Shown here: positions 17,400-25,336 of the stretch, piece by piece
Position numbering within the stretch: position 1 is the stretch's first letter
Layout: each line of letters starts with the position of its first letter
Source: Streptomyces sp. CMB-StM0423
GTDB taxonomy: Bacteria > Actinomycetota > Actinomycetes > Streptomycetales > Streptomycetaceae
DNA: 64,000 bases
NCBI RefSeq assembly: GCF_002847285.1
Contig: NZ_CP025407.1
Span: 3,484,501-3,548,500 of the forward strand
Reading direction: 5' to 3'
The notes under the pieces: model-generated
Told to the model about the DNA's origin: nothing
Databases searched by the model: none
What the model saw: the letters and a program-made list of their open reading frames with translations, nothing else
Program-made: the position numbers and the translations under genes

Positions 17400-17413
17400 T
17401 GAAATCGTTTTCG
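17400..17413. promoter_or_regulatory. LacI-type operator O1
   Basis: TGAAATCGTTTTCG, a dyad with a central CG as in many GalR/LacI-family operators. It lies 14 bases upstream of the GH172 start codon, where a bound repressor would block expression of the operon. Confidence 0.6.
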
Positions 17414-17499
17414 TACGGGGGTGGCGAAGGGTCATCCCAAGTGCGCGCGCAGCAACTGAGCGGGCCCCGGTGACGTGAGGCGACCCCACCGGAAATCCC

Positions 17500-17513
17500 T
17501 TGAAATCCATTTC
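17500..17513. promoter_or_regulatory. LacI-type operator O2
   Basis: TGAAATCCATTTCA has perfect six-base arms around CC. It starts exactly 100 bases from O1, suggesting cooperative or looped binding by the LacI-family protein encoded at 17772. Confidence 0.65.
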
Positions 17514-17771
17514 ACGCGAACGTAGAGTTCACGCAAGACGGTGTCAAGAGGTCCGTACGAGACCGCGGAAAACACCGTCCGCGCCGACCCGTCCACGTAC
17601 CCGACCGGATGCCGGGGCCGCGCCGCGGGCCGCATCGCGGGACCGCCGGATGCGCGCATCCGATGCCCCGACGCGGCCCGGCCGGGCCCCGGACTGGCGG
17701 AGAATGGGCGGCAGGGCACCGGACGCGCGGCCGACTCCCGCGCCTGCGTGAGAGGTTCAGGTAGCGGAGAA

Positions 17772-18794
17772 GTGACGACCATCAACGATGTGGCGCGCGC
17801 CGCGGGGGTCTCGCCGGCCACTGTCTCCCGGGTCTTCAACGGAGGCCGGGTCACCGCCGAACGCGCGGAGCGCGTCCGCAAGACCGCGGCGGAGCTGGGC
17901 TTCTCGCCGAACCGCGTGGCGCGGTCGCTGCGGATGCAGCGGGCGAGCGTCATCGGGCTGATCATCCCGGACATCGAGAACCCCTTCTTCACGTCGCTCG
18001 CACGCGGCGTGGAGGACGCGGCGCAGCAGACGAACCTGTCGGTGGTGCTGTGCAACACCGACGAGGACGTGGACAAGGAGCGGCGCTATCTGGAGATCGC
18101 GGCGGCCGAGCAGATGGCGGGCGTGATCGTGGCCGCGGCGTCGCGGAACCGGACGGACCTGTCCGTGCTGGAGGGCCGCGGGATGCCGGTGGTCGCGGTG
18201 GACCGGCGGCCGCGGGGCGCGTCCGTGGACGCGGTGATGGTCGACAACCAGCACGGCGGCGAGGAGGCCACCGCGCACCTGCTGCGCAGCGGCTATCGCC
18301 GGATCGCGTGCATCGCGGGCCCGGAGGGCGCGTCCACGTCCGACGACCGGCTGGCGGGCTACCGCGCGGTGATGCGCGACCACCTGCGGGAGACGGACGG
18401 GGGCACGCTGCTGCCGGAGTACGTGCGCCACGCCGACTTCCGGGTCGAGGGCGGCCGGGCGGCGATGCGGGACCTGCTGGCGCTGCCGTCGCCGCCGGAC
18501 GCGGTGTTCGTGGCGAACAACCTGATGACGGTGGGCGCGCTGCAGGCACTCAGGGAGGCGGGCACGGAGCCGCCGCGGACGGGGGTACTGTCGTTCGGCG
18601 ACGTCCCGTGGGCGTCACTGGTCCGCCCGCCGCTGTCGACGGTGCAGTTGCCGTCGTACGACCTGGGGTGGACGGCGGCGGGGCTGCTGCAGGAGCGGAT
18701 CGCGGGGACGGAGCGGCCGCTGCAGACGGTGGTGCTGCGGACGGCGCTACAGGTGAGGGAATCGACGTCGGGACCGGGGGCGGAGGGGGCGTAG
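17772..18794 (+). CDS. LacI/GalR-family transcriptional regulator
   Basis: 340 residues. The N-terminal helix-turn-helix TTINDVARAAGVSPATVSRVFNG is a textbook LacI DNA-binding domain with the hinge helix NRVARSLRMQRASVIGLI. The effector domain has IPDIENPFFTSLARGVEDAA, GVIVAAASRN and MVDNQHGGEEATAHLL and is of the ribose-binding-protein type. GTG at 17772 is chosen because GGAGA lies just upstream and the HTH starts at residue 2. It is divergent from the GH172/CUT1 operon with two matching dyads between them, so it is almost certainly that operon's repressor, released by a sugar. Confidence 0.92.
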   Translation: MTTINDVARAAGVSPATVSRVFNGGRVTAERAERVRKTAAELGFSPNRVARSLRMQRASVIGLIIPDIENPFFTSLARGVEDAAQQTNLSVVLCNTDEDVDKERRYLEIAAAEQMAGVIVAAASRNRTDLSVLEGRGMPVVAVDRRPRGASVDAVMVDNQHGGEEATAHLLRSGYRRIACIAGPEGASTSDDRLAGYRAVMRDHLRETDGGTLLPEYVRHADFRVEGGRAAMRDLLALPSPPDAVFVANNLMTVGALQALREAGTEPPRTGVLSFGDVPWASLVRPPLSTVQLPSYDLGWTAAGLLQERIAGTERPLQTVVLRTALQVRESTSGPGAEGA

Positions 18795-19048
18795 GCCGCG
18801 GCGGCGGGGCATTGCCTGCGGCGGCGGGGGACGCAGAACCCTCTCCCCGCAACCCCCGCCCTAGGGTAGGCCGCCCCTGTGACAAGCAGCCCGCCACCGG
18901 AGCACGCCCTGCGGCGTACGTACAGGCGCACCGCCCACAGCGCCCGGCTCGCCCCGCAACTGTCCCCCCGCCCTCGGCCCCGGCCCCGCCACGCAGGCCG
19001 CCTCCGCCACCGGCCCGCGCCCTCGGACCCGCCGCCCCCGCGGAGCGC

Positions 19049-19747
19049 CTACGTGTCCAGCAGCGTCCGCCACTCCGCCACCGACTGCGGCGACACCGGG
19101 CCCGACCAGCCCTCCGGACGGACCGCGCCGCCGACGTGGAACGCGTCCAGGCCCGCCGCGCGGAGGCGGGGGACGTGGGATGTGGTGAGGCCGCCGCCGG
19201 CCATGATGCGGGCCTCGTAGCCGGGCTGGCAGGCGGTCGCCCGGGCGGCCTCGGCGACCAGCACCGCCAGGCCGTCCGCGACGCCCTTCGCCGAGCCCGC
19301 CGTCAGGTACGTGTCCAGCCCCGGCAGCCCCGCGAGCTGCTTGCGCAGCGTGTCCCGGTCCGCCGCCCGGTCGATCGCCCGGTGGAACGTCCACCGGCAC
19401 CCGTCCCCCACCGCCTCCAGCAGCCGCCCGACCGTCGCCAGATCCGGCCCGCCCGCCTCGTCCAGGAACCCGAGGACGAACTCCTCCGCCCCCTCCGCCC
19501 GCAGCGCCCGCGCCCGTACCGCCAGCGCCTCCACGTCCCCCGCCGCGAACCCGTCCTCGGCGCGGAGCATGACGCGTACGGGGATCTCCACCGCGGCCCG
19601 CACGGCGGCGACGGTCTCGCGCGACGGGGTGAGCCCGTCGGCGGCCATGTCCGTGACCAACTCCAGACGGTCGGCGCCGCCCGCCTCGGCGGCGGCGGCG
19701 TCGGCGGCGTTCAGGGCGATGACCTCAAGCAGCATTGGTCTAGACAT
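19049..19747 (-). CDS. cutC: CutC-family protein
   Basis: 232 residues forming a TIM barrel: LLEVIALNAADAAAAEAGGADRLEL at the start, IPVRVMLRAEDGF, EEFVLGFLDEAG, WTFHRAIDRAAD and IMAGGGLTTSHV are all CutC landmarks. The family was linked to copper homeostasis in Escherichia coli, but that role is disputed and the catalytic activity is unknown. A second ATG at 19735 is possible; the first is kept as it lies further from the divergent gene. GGTCTAGAC overlaps the start codon region. Confidence 0.9.
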   Translation of the reverse strand: MSRPMLLEVIALNAADAAAAEAGGADRLELVTDMAADGLTPSRETVAAVRAAVEIPVRVMLRAEDGFAAGDVEALAVRARALRAEGAEEFVLGFLDEAGGPDLATVGRLLEAVGDGCRWTFHRAIDRAADRDTLRKQLAGLPGLDTYLTAGSAKGVADGLAVLVAEAARATACQPGYEARIMAGGGLTTSHVPRLRAAGLDAFHVGGAVRPEGWSGPVSPQSVAEWRTLLDT

Positions 19748-19774
19748 GAAGCACAGCCTGCCATATCACGCAGA

Positions 19775-20470
19775 ATGGTGACCATGCCCGCCCCCAGAGA
19801 TAACCAGCCCGCAACATCGGCGCCCGAGCCCGCAGACCCGGCCCTCCTCGACCGCTGGACGGCCCTGCTCACCCGCTGCCGCTCCGGCGCCGCAGCCCCC
19901 GACCCCGTACCGTACGGGATGAACCTGCTGGAACGGTGGGGTGAGCCCCAGCGGCGCTACCACACCGCGGCGCATCTGGCGGCGGTCCTGGACCGCATCG
20001 ACGAGCTGGCCGCCCACGCCGACGACCCCGACGCCGTACGCCTGGCGGCCTGGTTCCACGACGCGGTCTACCGGCCGGAGCGCAGCGAGAACGAGGAGCG
20101 CAGTGCGCGACTCGCGCAAGTCGCCCTGTCCGAGGCGGGAGTTGAGGCCGAGCGCGTGGCGGAGGTGGCGCGGCTCGTACGGCTCACGGTGACCCACGAC
20201 CCGCAGGCCGGGGACCGCAACGGCGAGGTGCTGTGCGACGCGGACCTCGCCGTGCTGGCGGGCACGCCGACGGCGTACGCGGCGTATGCGGCGGCGGTCC
20301 GGGAGGAGTACGGCTTCGTCCCGGCCGACGCGTTCCGGGAGGGCCGGGCGGCGGTGCTACGCCAACTGCTGGGGTTGCCCCGGCTGTTCCGTACGGAGAC
20401 GGGGTACGCCCGCTGGGAGGCGGCGGCACGGCACAACGTCGGGACGGAGCTGGAGCTGCTGGGCGGGTAG
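19775..20470 (+). CDS. HD-domain metal-dependent phosphohydrolase-like protein
   Basis: 231 residues. A histidine cluster RRYHTAAHLAAVLDRID (about 55-72) and the metal-binding AAWFHDAVYRP motif (about 91-101) place it in the HD superfamily, with later LVRLTVTHDP and LCDADLAVLAG matching the rest of the metal site. This subfamily is common in Streptomyces and usually annotated as a predicted metal-dependent phosphohydrolase; the substrate is unknown. Starts at 19775 (ATG), 19778 (GTG) and 19784 (ATG) are all possible. It is divergent from cutC with only 27 bases between. Confidence 0.82.
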   Translation: MVTMPAPRDNQPATSAPEPADPALLDRWTALLTRCRSGAAAPDPVPYGMNLLERWGEPQRRYHTAAHLAAVLDRIDELAAHADDPDAVRLAAWFHDAVYRPERSENEERSARLAQVALSEAGVEAERVAEVARLVRLTVTHDPQAGDRNGEVLCDADLAVLAGTPTAYAAYAAAVREEYGFVPADAFREGRAAVLRQLLGLPRLFRTETGYARWEAAARHNVGTELELLGG

Positions 20471-20485
20471 GGGGCGCGGAGAGCG

Positions 20486-21615
20486 TCAGACGACCTGAAC
20501 GTGCAATCCCGGGATGTCCAGGGCGGTGACGGGGGTGCCGTCCGGGGTACGGCATCGGTGGACGAAGTCGACGCGGTCCTCCGCGGGCGACCGGAGGATG
20601 CCGGAACGCTGCCGGAGCTGACCCAGCACCTGGGCGCCGTCCAGCACATCCAGGTGCCGCATCCCGTTCAGCTTCGCGGTGACCTATCCGGCGGCCCGGT
20701 CCGCGTCGATCTCGCTTCTGTTGTTGTCCGACAGCCGCCACGCCAGGTCCCGCAGGATGACGAGCTTGTCCCCGAGGCTGAACTTGCTGTCCGCCGCACT
20801 CGGTACCTGCCGATCGGCATCCCGGTCGTGGACAAGGGTGTGCAGCGCGTTGCGGTACAGCTCCATCCTGTCGCGCGGCAGATGACGTCCTCTGTTGAGG
20901 TGCATCGCGCAGAGCATGGCCGGACGCGCTGCGGGGCCGCCTGGTCGGACGTGCCGCGGAACAGCTCCACCTCGTCGAGCTCCCGGCTGACCAGCTCCAG
21001 GTACGTGCGCCGGAAGCCGGTGTCCAGGTCCGAGCCGTCCGGTGCGAACAGCGAGCGGTCCGGCAGGCGTTCCAGGATCCGCGCGACCTCGGCGCCCAGC
21101 GTGGACGTACGTGCCAGCAGTTCGGCGGCGGCGCGCTCCTCGAAGACGGGGAGGCTGCGCACGATGCGTACGTAGTAGGCGATGCACTCGGCGAACAGCG
21201 TCTCGTACAGCCGCGTCTCCGTCTCGCCGAGGCCGGTGGGCGGGCGCACGGAGGCGGTGATGCGGCGGACCAGCTCGGCGGGCTGGGCGTCGGCGGCGAG
21301 AAGGGCGTCGTCGGAAAGATCCGCGCGGGCGAAGGTGTCGGCGACGGCGTCGATGACGGCCTGGCGGCCGCCGGGGTCCAGGCGGTCGAAGGCGTGGGTC
21401 AGGTACGGGTCGAGGCGGTCGTACACCGCGTTGGTGATCTGCTCGAACTGCTGGGTGACCTCGCGCTGGAGGCGTACGCCCGGCACCCGTACGCGTACCA
21501 GCTCCTCCATCGGCAACTGCCGCTCCTGCTCGCGCTGCCTGCCGCCGAGCCACAGCTTCCCCGCGGCGTTCGCGACCATCGTCCCGAGCCGTAACGCCGC
21601 CGTCTCCGCGATCAT
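20486..21615 (-). pseudogene. Decayed NACHT/STAND NTPase gene
   Basis: The first 230 residues (MIAETAALRLGTMVANAAGK...RELDEVELFRG, start at 21615 with GGGGAGGGG upstream) match the N-terminal helical domain found before NACHT NTPases in actinomycetes. Near 20930 the sequence jumps to another frame encoding the region after the NTPase core (PAMLCAMHLNRGRHLPRDRMELY...KLVILRDLAWRLSDNN). That frame meets a TAG at 20686-20684, then resumes NGMRHLDVLDGAQVL...DRVDFVHR and ends at 20486 with an unrelated tail. The P-loop core, hundreds of residues, is lost. It is a remnant of an NLR-like, possibly antiphage, protein. Confidence 0.75.
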
Positions 21616-21682
21616 GTGCACCCCTCCCCCGGTCCCTCTACAGAGAGAACCACACGGGAGTGACAGCCGCGGCGCGTCCCGG

Positions 21683-22924
21683 CTACCCGGTCGCCTTCAC
21701 CGCGCCTTCCGCCGCCAGATCACCGCACGCCACCAGCTTCGTACGCCGCGCCGCCGAGCGCCCGGCCACCACCGTCATCGCCACCGCGCCCACCGCCAGT
21801 ACGGCGCCGGTCCAGGCGGTGGCGGCGTACCCGAGGCCGGCGCTGATGACGAGGCCGCCGAGCCACGGGCCGACGGTGTTGCCGATGTTGAACGAGGAGG
21901 TAGCCGTCGCGCCGGCGAGGCCCTGCGCGTCTCCGGCGACGTCGAAGATGCGGGCGTTGAGAGCGGGCGCGGTGGTGAAGGCCGTGGCGCCGAGGAGGAT
22001 CGACAGGGTCACGATCGCGACCGGGTACTCGGCCAGAAGCGCGCACGCCACCAGCACCGCGGCGGTCGCGGACAGTCCGACGTACATGGTGCCGAAGCGG
22101 TACCTGTCCGCCATCCGCCCGCCGACGAGCGTGCCGAGGAACGCCCCGGCGCCGAAGAGCGCGAGCACGGTCGGCACCCAGCCGTCGCCGAGGCCGGCGA
22201 CGTCGGTGAGGAGGGGAGCGAGGTAGGAGAAGAAGGAGAACGTTGCGCCTGCGAAGAGCGCGATCGTGGCCATGGCGAGCCACACCTGGCCGTCGCGGTA
22301 GATGCGCAACTCCTGGCGGAGGCTCCGCGGCTCGGCATCGTCTGGCCGGCCGCCTGGTACGAGCGCCACCACGCCGACGAGGGCGACGGCGGTCATCAGT
22401 GTCACCGCCCAGAACGCGGACCGCCAGCCGAAGTGCTGCCCGAGCAGCGCCCCACCGGGCACGCCTGCGACGTTCGCGATGCTGAGCCCGCCGACCATGA
22501 TCGCCATCGCCCGCGCACGGGCGCCGGTGGGAACGGTTGCGATGGCGACGGCGGCACCGACGGCCCAGAACCCGGCACAGGCGAGGGCACTGACGATGCG
22601 GGTGGCGAAGAGGACACCGTAGGAGGTGGAGACGGCCCCCACGATGTGTCCGGCCCCGAAGACGATGAGCAGCCCGACGAGGGTGGTACGGCGGGGAAGA
22701 CGGAGGGTGGCGGCGGCGAGGGTGGGGGCTCCTACGACCATGCCGACGGCGAAGGCGGAGATGAGGAGCCCGGCACGGGGTATGGAGACGTCGAGGTCGT
22801 CGGCTATCTCGGGGAGCAGCCCGGAGAGCATGAACTCCGACGTCCCGAGGGCGAAGACGGCGACGCCGAGGACATACACGGCGACGGGGAGGCGGGCTCC
22901 GGCCTGGGGAGCGGTCGGGGACAT
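21683..22924 (-). CDS. MFS transporter, DHA1 drug-efflux type
   Basis: 413 residues with twelve hydrophobic segments. The first segment carries GTSEFMLSGLLPEIADDL, typical of the Cmx/AraJ-like DHA1 branch that includes chloramphenicol and arabinose-like exporters. The loop 2-3 motif is degenerate (LRLPRRTTLVG) and segment 5 carries GGLSIANVAGVPGGALLG, motif C of proton-coupled antiporters. It probably exports a small hydrophobic compound. The start at 22924 gives the usual family N-terminus. It stands alone between the NACHT remnant and the DUF4031 gene. Confidence 0.88.
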   Translation of the reverse strand: MSPTAPQAGARLPVAVYVLGVAVFALGTSEFMLSGLLPEIADDLDVSIPRAGLLISAFAVGMVVGAPTLAAATLRLPRRTTLVGLLIVFGAGHIVGAVSTSYGVLFATRIVSALACAGFWAVGAAVAIATVPTGARARAMAIMVGGLSIANVAGVPGGALLGQHFGWRSAFWAVTLMTAVALVGVVALVPGGRPDDAEPRSLRQELRIYRDGQVWLAMATIALFAGATFSFFSYLAPLLTDVAGLGDGWVPTVLALFGAGAFLGTLVGGRMADRYRFGTMYVGLSATAAVLVACALLAEYPVAIVTLSILLGATAFTTAPALNARIFDVAGDAQGLAGATATSSFNIGNTVGPWLGGLVISAGLGYAATAWTGAVLAVGAVAMTVVAGRSAARRTKLVACGDLAAEGAVKATG

Positions 22925-22980
22925 GAAGGGTGAAACGCCGGGGCGACCGGGGAACATTCCTGCGATCGCGGGGGATGCCC

Positions 22981-23253
22981 TCACCCCGTCCCCGTTCTCC
23001 TCCCCCGCCTCCGCAAGCCCCCCTCCACCAGTCTCCGCAGCAGTTCCTTCGAGCCCACCTCCACCGCCCCCCGGCTCACCGCGTCCACATACCGCGTCGA
23101 CGGGATGTCGTAGTGGTCCCCGTCGAACGCCTTCCGCGGTACGCCCATCGACTCCGCGAACGCGTGCAGTTCCTCGTACGACTCGTCGCTCACCAGGTGC
23201 GACCACATCCGCCCGTGACCCGGCCACGTCGGCGGGTCCACGTAGATCGTCAT
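22981..23253 (-). CDS. DUF4031 domain protein
   Basis: 90 residues beginning MTIYVDPPTWPGHGRMWSHLVSD, with HAFAESMGVPRKAFDGDHYDIP further on: the conserved core of DUF4031. The aspartate/histidine pattern suggests a metal site but no activity is established. The C-terminus is Arg/Gly-rich. Its ATG overlaps the stop of the upstream gene by four bases (23250-23253), so the two are translated together. Confidence 0.8.
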   Translation of the reverse strand: MTIYVDPPTWPGHGRMWSHLVSDESYEELHAFAESMGVPRKAFDGDHYDIPSTRYVDAVSRGAVEVGSKELLRRLVEGGLRRRGRRTGTG

Positions 23254-23627
23254 CCGGCGCCGCCTCCCCCCAGGCTGCCCACCCGGGCCACCTCCGCGCC
23301 GGTCCTGCCGCACACCCACCGCGGGTCCGGGCCCAACTCCGGCTCGATGTCCAGCGCGTGCGGGCCCGCGGAGTCGACGTCCTCGCAGACGGGGCACAGG
23401 GGCCATCTGCCGTACTTCTCCAGCAGCGCGTCCTGGACGTCCTGGGCCACGAGGCCGTCGAGGTACGCCACACCCTCGGGCCACTGCTCCACCCACCAGC
23501 GGCGGTGGACCACCGCGTCCTCGACGAAGGTGACCACGTCCGGTCCGGCCACGTCGGCGGCGCTGAGGTCGGCGAGGATCAGCGCCCGGGCGCGGTGTAG
23601 CGCCTGCTCCAGCCCTTGGTGCTCCAT
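23250..23627 (-). CDS. Conserved hypothetical protein
   Basis: 125 residues, soluble, with MEHQGLEQALHRARALILADLSAADVAG at the N-terminus, RRWWVEQWPEGVAYLDGLVAQDVQDALL in the middle and a CPVCEDVD...DPRWVCGR stretch that may form a small zinc ribbon. I recognise no named family. The ATG at 23627 is chosen over 23645 because CGGGAG lies 8-12 bases upstream. It is coupled to the DUF4031 gene. Confidence 0.72.
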   Translation of the reverse strand: MEHQGLEQALHRARALILADLSAADVAGPDVVTFVEDAVVHRRWWVEQWPEGVAYLDGLVAQDVQDALLEKYGRWPLCPVCEDVDSAGPHALDIEPELGPDPRWVCGRTGAEVARVGSLGGGGAG

Positions 23628-23730
23628 ACATCCATTCTCCCGCAACCGGCACCCGCGCGGCCGGTCCGCCGCCGGTCCGCGGCCCGGACCGCGGCCCGGC
23701 CGGGGTTTTCCACAGGGCCGACGCGGGGGG

Positions 23731-23760
23731 TTGACTCGCCCTCCGTCGCGAAAATATCTT
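23731..23760 (+). promoter_or_regulatory. Promoter of the RpiR-family gene, leaderless start
   Basis: A -35 TTGACT (23731-23736) and a -10 TATCTT (23755-23760) are 18 bases apart. Transcription would begin about 6-7 bases later, at the GTG start codon (23767), and no ribosome site precedes that codon. A leaderless transcript is therefore expected. Confidence 0.6.
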
Positions 23761-23763
23761 TCG
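23749..23763. promoter_or_regulatory. Inverted repeat over the -10 box, candidate autoregulatory operator
   Basis: CGAAA and TTTCG arms flank ATATC, covering the -10 hexamer of the RpiR-family gene. A second imperfect dyad, GTGAAGG...CTTTCAC (23779-23795), lies in the first codons. Both fit binding by a dimeric regulator. Confidence 0.45.
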
Positions 23764-23766
23764 TGT

Positions 23767-24705
23767 GTGAGCTACAGCGTGAAGGAAACTTTCACTCCTG
23801 ATACCCCGACCGGACCCGCACCGCCCGCGCCCGCCGCCCTCGCGGCCAAGGTGCGCACGGTCGCGCCGTCCATGACGCGCTCCATGCAGCGCGTCGCCGA
23901 GGCCGTCGCCGGGGACCCGGCCGGCTGCGCCGCGCTCACCGTCACCGGCCTCGCGGAGCGCACCGGCACGTCGGAGGCCACCGTCGTGCGGACGGCGCGG
24001 CTGCTCGGCTATCCCGGGTATCGCGATCTCCGGCTGGCCCTCGCCGCCGCCGCCGCGCAGCAGGAAGCCGGGCGGGCGCCGTCGGTCACCGCGGACATAG
24101 CGGTGGACGATTCGATGGCCGACGTCATCGCCAAGCTCGCGCGGGACGAGCAGCAGGCCCTCGCGGACACCGCGGCCGGGCTCGACCCCGTGCAGTTGGA
24201 AGCGGCGATCGCCGCCATGGCCACGGCCCGGCGCATCGATGTGTACGGCATCGGTGCCTCCAACCTCGTGGGCCAGGACCTGGTCCAGAAACTGCTGCGG
24301 ATCGGCGTCGTCGCGCACGCCTCGCCCGACCCGCATCTGGCCGTGACCAACGCCGTCCAACTGCGCGCGGGCGACGTGGCCATCGCGATCACGCACTCGG
24401 GCCGCACGGTCGACGTCATAGAGCCGCTGCGGGTCGCGTTCGACCACGGGGCGACGACGGTGGCGATCACCGGCCGCCCGGACGGCCCCGTCGCGTCGTA
24501 CGCCGATCACATACTCACCACGTCCACGGGTCGCGAGAGCGAGCTGCGGCCGGCGGCCATGTCCAGCCGGACGGGCCAACTGCTGGTCGTGGACTGCCTG
24601 TTCATAGGCGTGGCCCAGCGGACGTACGAGCGGGCCGCTCCGGCGCTCGCCGCCTCGTACGAGGCGCTGGCCCACCGGCACAGCCCGCTCCGCCCGCGGT
24701 CCTGA
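23767..24705 (+). CDS. MurR/RpiR-family regulator with SIS domain
   Basis: 312 residues. An N-terminal RpiR helix-turn-helix (MTRSMQRVAEAVAGDPAGCAALTVTGLAERTGTSEATVVRTARLLGYPGYRDLR, about 40-95) is followed by a sugar-phosphate-binding SIS domain (RIDVYGIGASNLVGQDLVQKLLRIG; DVAIAITHSGRTVDVIEPL; the serine of HSGRT is the usual phosphate ligand). Members sense phosphosugars. It lies upstream of murQ in the same direction, so it most likely senses N-acetylmuramate-6-phosphate or a related sugar. The GTG at 23767 coincides with the predicted transcription start; GTG at 23779 is the alternative. Confidence 0.87.
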   Translation: MSYSVKETFTPDTPTGPAPPAPAALAAKVRTVAPSMTRSMQRVAEAVAGDPAGCAALTVTGLAERTGTSEATVVRTARLLGYPGYRDLRLALAAAAAQQEAGRAPSVTADIAVDDSMADVIAKLARDEQQALADTAAGLDPVQLEAAIAAMATARRIDVYGIGASNLVGQDLVQKLLRIGVVAHASPDPHLAVTNAVQLRAGDVAIAITHSGRTVDVIEPLRVAFDHGATTVAITGRPDGPVASYADHILTTSTGRESELRPAAMSSRTGQLLVVDCLFIGVAQRTYERAAPALAASYEALAHRHSPLRPRS

Positions 24706-25336
24706 CGCCGCCCGGCGACACCCGACGACGGCCGATGCACCGGCGACCCGCCCTCCGTGCAGGCGCGGACCCCGCCCACGGCACCGGCCGCCCCGGAGGT
24801 CGCGGACGAGTCGGATCTGTCGGATACGTCGGGTGTACGGGCCCCGCCCCGCACGCCGGAAGCGTCCACCGCGCCATCCGCACCACGCACCGCCCACGCG
24901 CCACGCACGCCCCACACCGAATACCGCTCCCGCGCCAAGCACCGCTCGTGCAGCACGTGCCGTATGCGCCGTACGTACAGCACGCACCCCTCACACCACG
25001 GCTACCGCTCATGCGCCTCATACCGCTCACGCACCACTCGCGGGCCTCACCCGCCCGCGGTCACGTTCCACCCCGCACCACCCCGGGCGCCGGGCTCCGC
25101 ACCGGCCTGCCCCAGGACGTCCCCGCGGGCGTCCGGGGGCCGGTGCCCGACCGCACCGCCGTACGACGCCGGCACCGGCGCCGCCCGGTGGCCTGGCGTG
25201 CTCCGCGCGCCGGACGCCCGTGGCGGCAGTCCGACCGCCGGCGACCGCACCACGCAAGCCGCCGTGACCGACCCACCTCCGCGTGCGCGCACCGCCCACC
25301 GCGCGCCACGCACCGTATGGAAAGAGCCGCTCCGAC
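24706..25336. other. Long C-rich gap between the RpiR-family gene and murQ
   Basis: This 631-base region has no convincing gene on either strand. The plus strand is strongly C-rich and G-poor from about 24840 to 25320, with loosely repeated CGCACC, TACCGCTCA and CACGC words. No terminator-grade hairpin or clear promoter is seen. It could be a long untranslated leader of murQ or decayed sequence. Confidence 0.5.

Larger units (their letters stand above)
17387..17771. promoter_or_regulatory. Divergent control region between the GH172 operon and lacI-type regulator
   Basis: This 385-base gap has no supported gene. It contains two LacI-type dyads (17400-17413 and 17500-17513), a partial copy GGAAATCCC at 17490 and an imperfect inverted repeat GCGAAC...GTTCACGC just after the second. 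The rest is GC-rich without recognisable features. It should hold both the operon and the regulator promoters. Confidence 0.6.

Noticed and set aside
19734..19749. Possible DasR site ATTGGTCTAGACATGA at the cutC start
   Set aside because: Only the left half and centre match (11 of 16); the right half is wrong and there is no amino-sugar gene beside it. Kept only as a weak note in the cutC entry.
22981..24987. A 668-residue minus-strand protein spanning the RpiR gene and DUF4031
   Set aside because: Only its last 90 residues show a known domain (DUF4031); the rest is an antisense shadow of the RpiR/SIS gene and the C-rich gap.
24706..25336. Frames on both strands in the murR-murQ gap read as genes
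   Set aside because: All are low-complexity Arg/Pro/Thr/Ala sequences with no start signals, domains or steady codon pattern.
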